From assembly GCA_037441725.1 (NCBI GenBank), contig JBBIRT010000156.1:1-6913 (forward strand): a stretch of DNA of 6,913 nt, given 5' to 3'. Position numbers and translations under genes: made by a program. The notes under the pieces were generated by a model, which worked only from the letters and a program-made list of their open reading frames with translations, had not been told where the DNA came from and made no database searches. The number at the start of each line of letters is the position of its first letter. Position 1 is the first letter of the stretch. Origin of the DNA: JBBIRT01 sp037441725 (GTDB taxonomy: Bacteria; Desulfobacterota; BSN033; UBA1163). Positions 5,514-6,913 of this stretch are shown here, one piece after another.

Positions 5514-6725
5514 TCACTGGAGCGTCTTCCATCTCTGGATCACTTCCTTGAGAAAATTAGGATCATTGATATGATATGGAAAGGCCTGAAGAAGGGTCTC
5601 CTTCCCAAGGCTATTGTTTAGGGTCTCAAAGAAGATCTCAGGGGCTCGAGGGTCATAGAATGGACCATCGGGCTGGTCAAAACTGGATAAACCTCCCAAA
5701 GGCACAAGGATGGCACGCCACCCTTTCCCTGCGTTGCAGAGTTCTGCAAGACGTTGGGCAATTTGAACCGTTTCACTATGGTTCACCCGGATTGCAGTGA
5801 TAGCTGCATTGTGGATATGATAGTCCCGACCAGGAAACCTTTCTTTTGCAAAATGGATTGGACCTGTCGAAAAAAAATCGGTATTGCCAGGGATGAAGAG
5901 GACAGGAATCCCTTTTTCCAAGGCAGATTGACCCCGAGTCGGTCCTGCATCAAAATCCCCACCGATCAGATGATTCCCGAGTTCTGTAAGTGAAATGTCG
6001 CTTACCCCCTCCCCCCCTTCATCCTTTACCATTTCTTCGAGGGCTCTGCCTCCTGTGCCATTGGTATGAAAAACAATGACCTCTTTCCCCCTTTCTTCGA
6101 GATAACGCTTCACCCCTTGCGAACAGGGCTCAGTCGTTCCAAGGGTTGATATTAAGATAAGGGGCTTTGAGGATCTTTTATATTGGGTATAAGCTTTTGC
6201 CATCCCTGCAACGGCTGTAGCACCATTTTTAAGAACACGCTCTGTAATTCGATTGAGGCCTGTAAGATCACAGACCGTATTGAGCATCATGATATCCCGT
6301 GTTCCAACATATGGCCTTGTGTTATGAGAGGCGAGAGTAGAGATCATCACCTTTGGGAACCCAATGGGAAAGGCTCGCATGATGCTTGTTCCCATATCTG
6401 TCCCCATCGACCCCCCAAGACTTAAAATGCCATGAATCCTTCCTGTTTCATAAAGGGATAAAGCCATTTGGGTTGCGCCTTTGATCATCACCTCAATGGC
6501 TTTTCCTTCATCCTTAATTTTACGGATTTGTTCAAGAGAGCTTCCGACAGATTGCGCCACCTGAGAAGCGCTGATCTGGACTGGAAAAGGGCTTTCTCCC
6601 AGGATTCCTACATCCATCAGCAGGGTTTCCACTTCTGCTGCCTTCAAACATTGTGATAGATAGAGGGCCAACTCCCCTTTCGTATCCATCGTCGCCACCA
6701 GCAATACCGTTGGCTTTGATTCCAT
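5514..6725 (-). CDS. Tm-1-like ATP-binding domain protein, UPF0261 family (403 aa)
   Basis: Belongs to the UPF0261 family, whose plant relative is the N-terminal half of the tomato Tm-1 virus-resistance protein; the bacterial reaction is unknown. It opens with VLLVATMDTKGEL (8-20), then LGGSMGTDMG (103-112), VGTRDIMMLNTVCDLTGLNRI (140-160), the turn GTTEPCSQG (196-204), HTNGTGGRALE (220-230), GGDFDAGPTRG (about 255-265) and a C-terminal VPLGGLSSFDQPDGPFYDP block. Length equals a single UPF0261 unit; the C-terminal barrel of plant Tm-1 is absent. The ATG at 6725 is preferred: GAGGGA lies 6 bases upstream, while the in-frame ATG at 6746 has only the preceding gene's tail before it. The upstream dehydrogenase stop is 27 bases away, so the two are co-transcribed. 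Bacterial members often lie in catabolic operons, which fits the neighbours; the substrate cannot be read. Confidence 0.9.
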   Translation of the reverse strand: MESKPTVLLVATMDTKGELALYLSQCLKAAEVETLLMDVGILGESPFPVQISASQVAQSVGSSLEQIRKIKDEGKAIEVMIKGATQMALSLYETGRIHGILSLGGSMGTDMGTSIMRAFPIGFPKVMISTLASHNTRPYVGTRDIMMLNTVCDLTGLNRITERVLKNGATAVAGMAKAYTQYKRSSKPLILISTLGTTEPCSQGVKRYLEERGKEVIVFHTNGTGGRALEEMVKDEGGEGVSDISLTELGNHLIGGDFDAGPTRGQSALEKGIPVLFIPGNTDFFSTGPIHFAKERFPGRDYHIHNAAITAIRVNHSETVQIAQRLAELCNAGKGWRAILVPLGGLSSFDQPDGPFYDPRAPEIFFETLNNSLGKETLLQAFPYHINDPNFLKEVIQRWKTLQ

Positions 6726-6731
6726 AAGGAT

Positions 6732-6737
6732 TCCCTC
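6732..6737 (-). promoter_or_regulatory. Ribosome binding site deciding the Tm-1-like start
   Basis: GAGGGA on the minus strand, 6 bases before the ATG at 6725. It lies within the extension that a start at 6746 would translate, which argues for the shorter protein. Confidence 0.6.
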
Positions 6738-6752
6738 TCTAACCATTTAATA

Positions 6753-6913
6753 CTAAGGCATGACGATGCCGCCATCAACGAGGATCATTTGGCCTGTGAC
6801 GTGGCGGGAATAGTCAGAGGCAAAAAAGAGAATGGCATCCGCAACGTCTTCGGGCTGTCCCATACGGCCTAAGGCTGAAGTCTTAGCCACCCCGATCCGC
6901 ATCTCCTCAGGAA
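6753..6913 (-). CDS. Short-chain dehydrogenase/reductase, C-terminal part only
   Basis: The last 52 codons of a gene that continues beyond the window edge, ending in a TAG at 6753-6755. The readable protein includes ALGRMGQPEDVADAILFFAS and then VTGQMILVDGG followed by IVMP and the stop. The pattern GR.GQPEDVA....FLAS......TGQ...VDGG is the standard C-terminus of classical NAD(P)-dependent short-chain dehydrogenases of about 250 residues. The cofactor motif TGxxxGxG and the YxxxK active site lie outside the window, so substrate and cofactor preference cannot be judged. It is the first gene seen of the minus-strand operon and lies 27 bases before the Tm-1-like start. Confidence 0.9.
   Translation of the reverse strand, partial: PEEMRIGVAKTSALGRMGQPEDVADAILFFASDYSRHVTGQMILVDGGIVMP

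Overview
The window (moderate-to-low GC, strong AAGGAGG-type ribosome binding sites, many cysteine-rich redox proteins) looks like the chromosome of an anaerobic bacterium. A two-cysteine DsrC protein, a CGAxxG-type four-cysteine protein and a two-cluster ferredoxin fused to a nitroreductase suggest a sulfur-metabolising or syntrophic Desulfobacterota-like organism. That placement is an inference from gene content; there is no rRNA or marker gene here to confirm it.

Layout: (1) 86-955, plus strand: ferredoxin-nitroreductase fusion. (2) 1123-2484, minus strand: a single FAD-dependent oxidoreductase convergent with gene 1, with its own good sigma70-type promoter and a perfect 14-bp palindrome in its leader. 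(3) 2648-3619, plus strand: a two-gene unit divergent from gene 2, encoding a C_GCAxxG_C_C-type redox protein and a full DsrC protein (both C-terminal cysteines). It has a TATAAT-type promoter and ends in a strong stem-loop terminator. (4) 6913 down to 3696, minus strand: a compact operon read as short-chain dehydrogenase (only its C-terminus is in the window), Tm-1-like/UPF0261 protein, RutB-like isochorismatase-family hydrolase, and a stand-alone PEP-synthase-type ATP-binding domain protein. Units 3 and 4 converge on the terminator at 3626-3654.

How they may work together: unit 4 reads like a catabolic cassette (oxidoreductase, ATP-binding protein of unknown reaction, C-N hydrolase, ATP-dependent phosphotransfer subunit), but its substrate cannot be read from the sequence. 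The PEP-synthase-like protein has only the nucleotide-binding part, as in the ATP-binding subunit of phenylphosphate synthase, so a histidine-bearing partner should be encoded elsewhere. Unit 3 looks like a dithiol or persulfide redox pair, and units 1 and 2 are flavin oxidoreductases. No RNA genes, CRISPR arrays, insertion sequences or mobile-element signatures were recognised.
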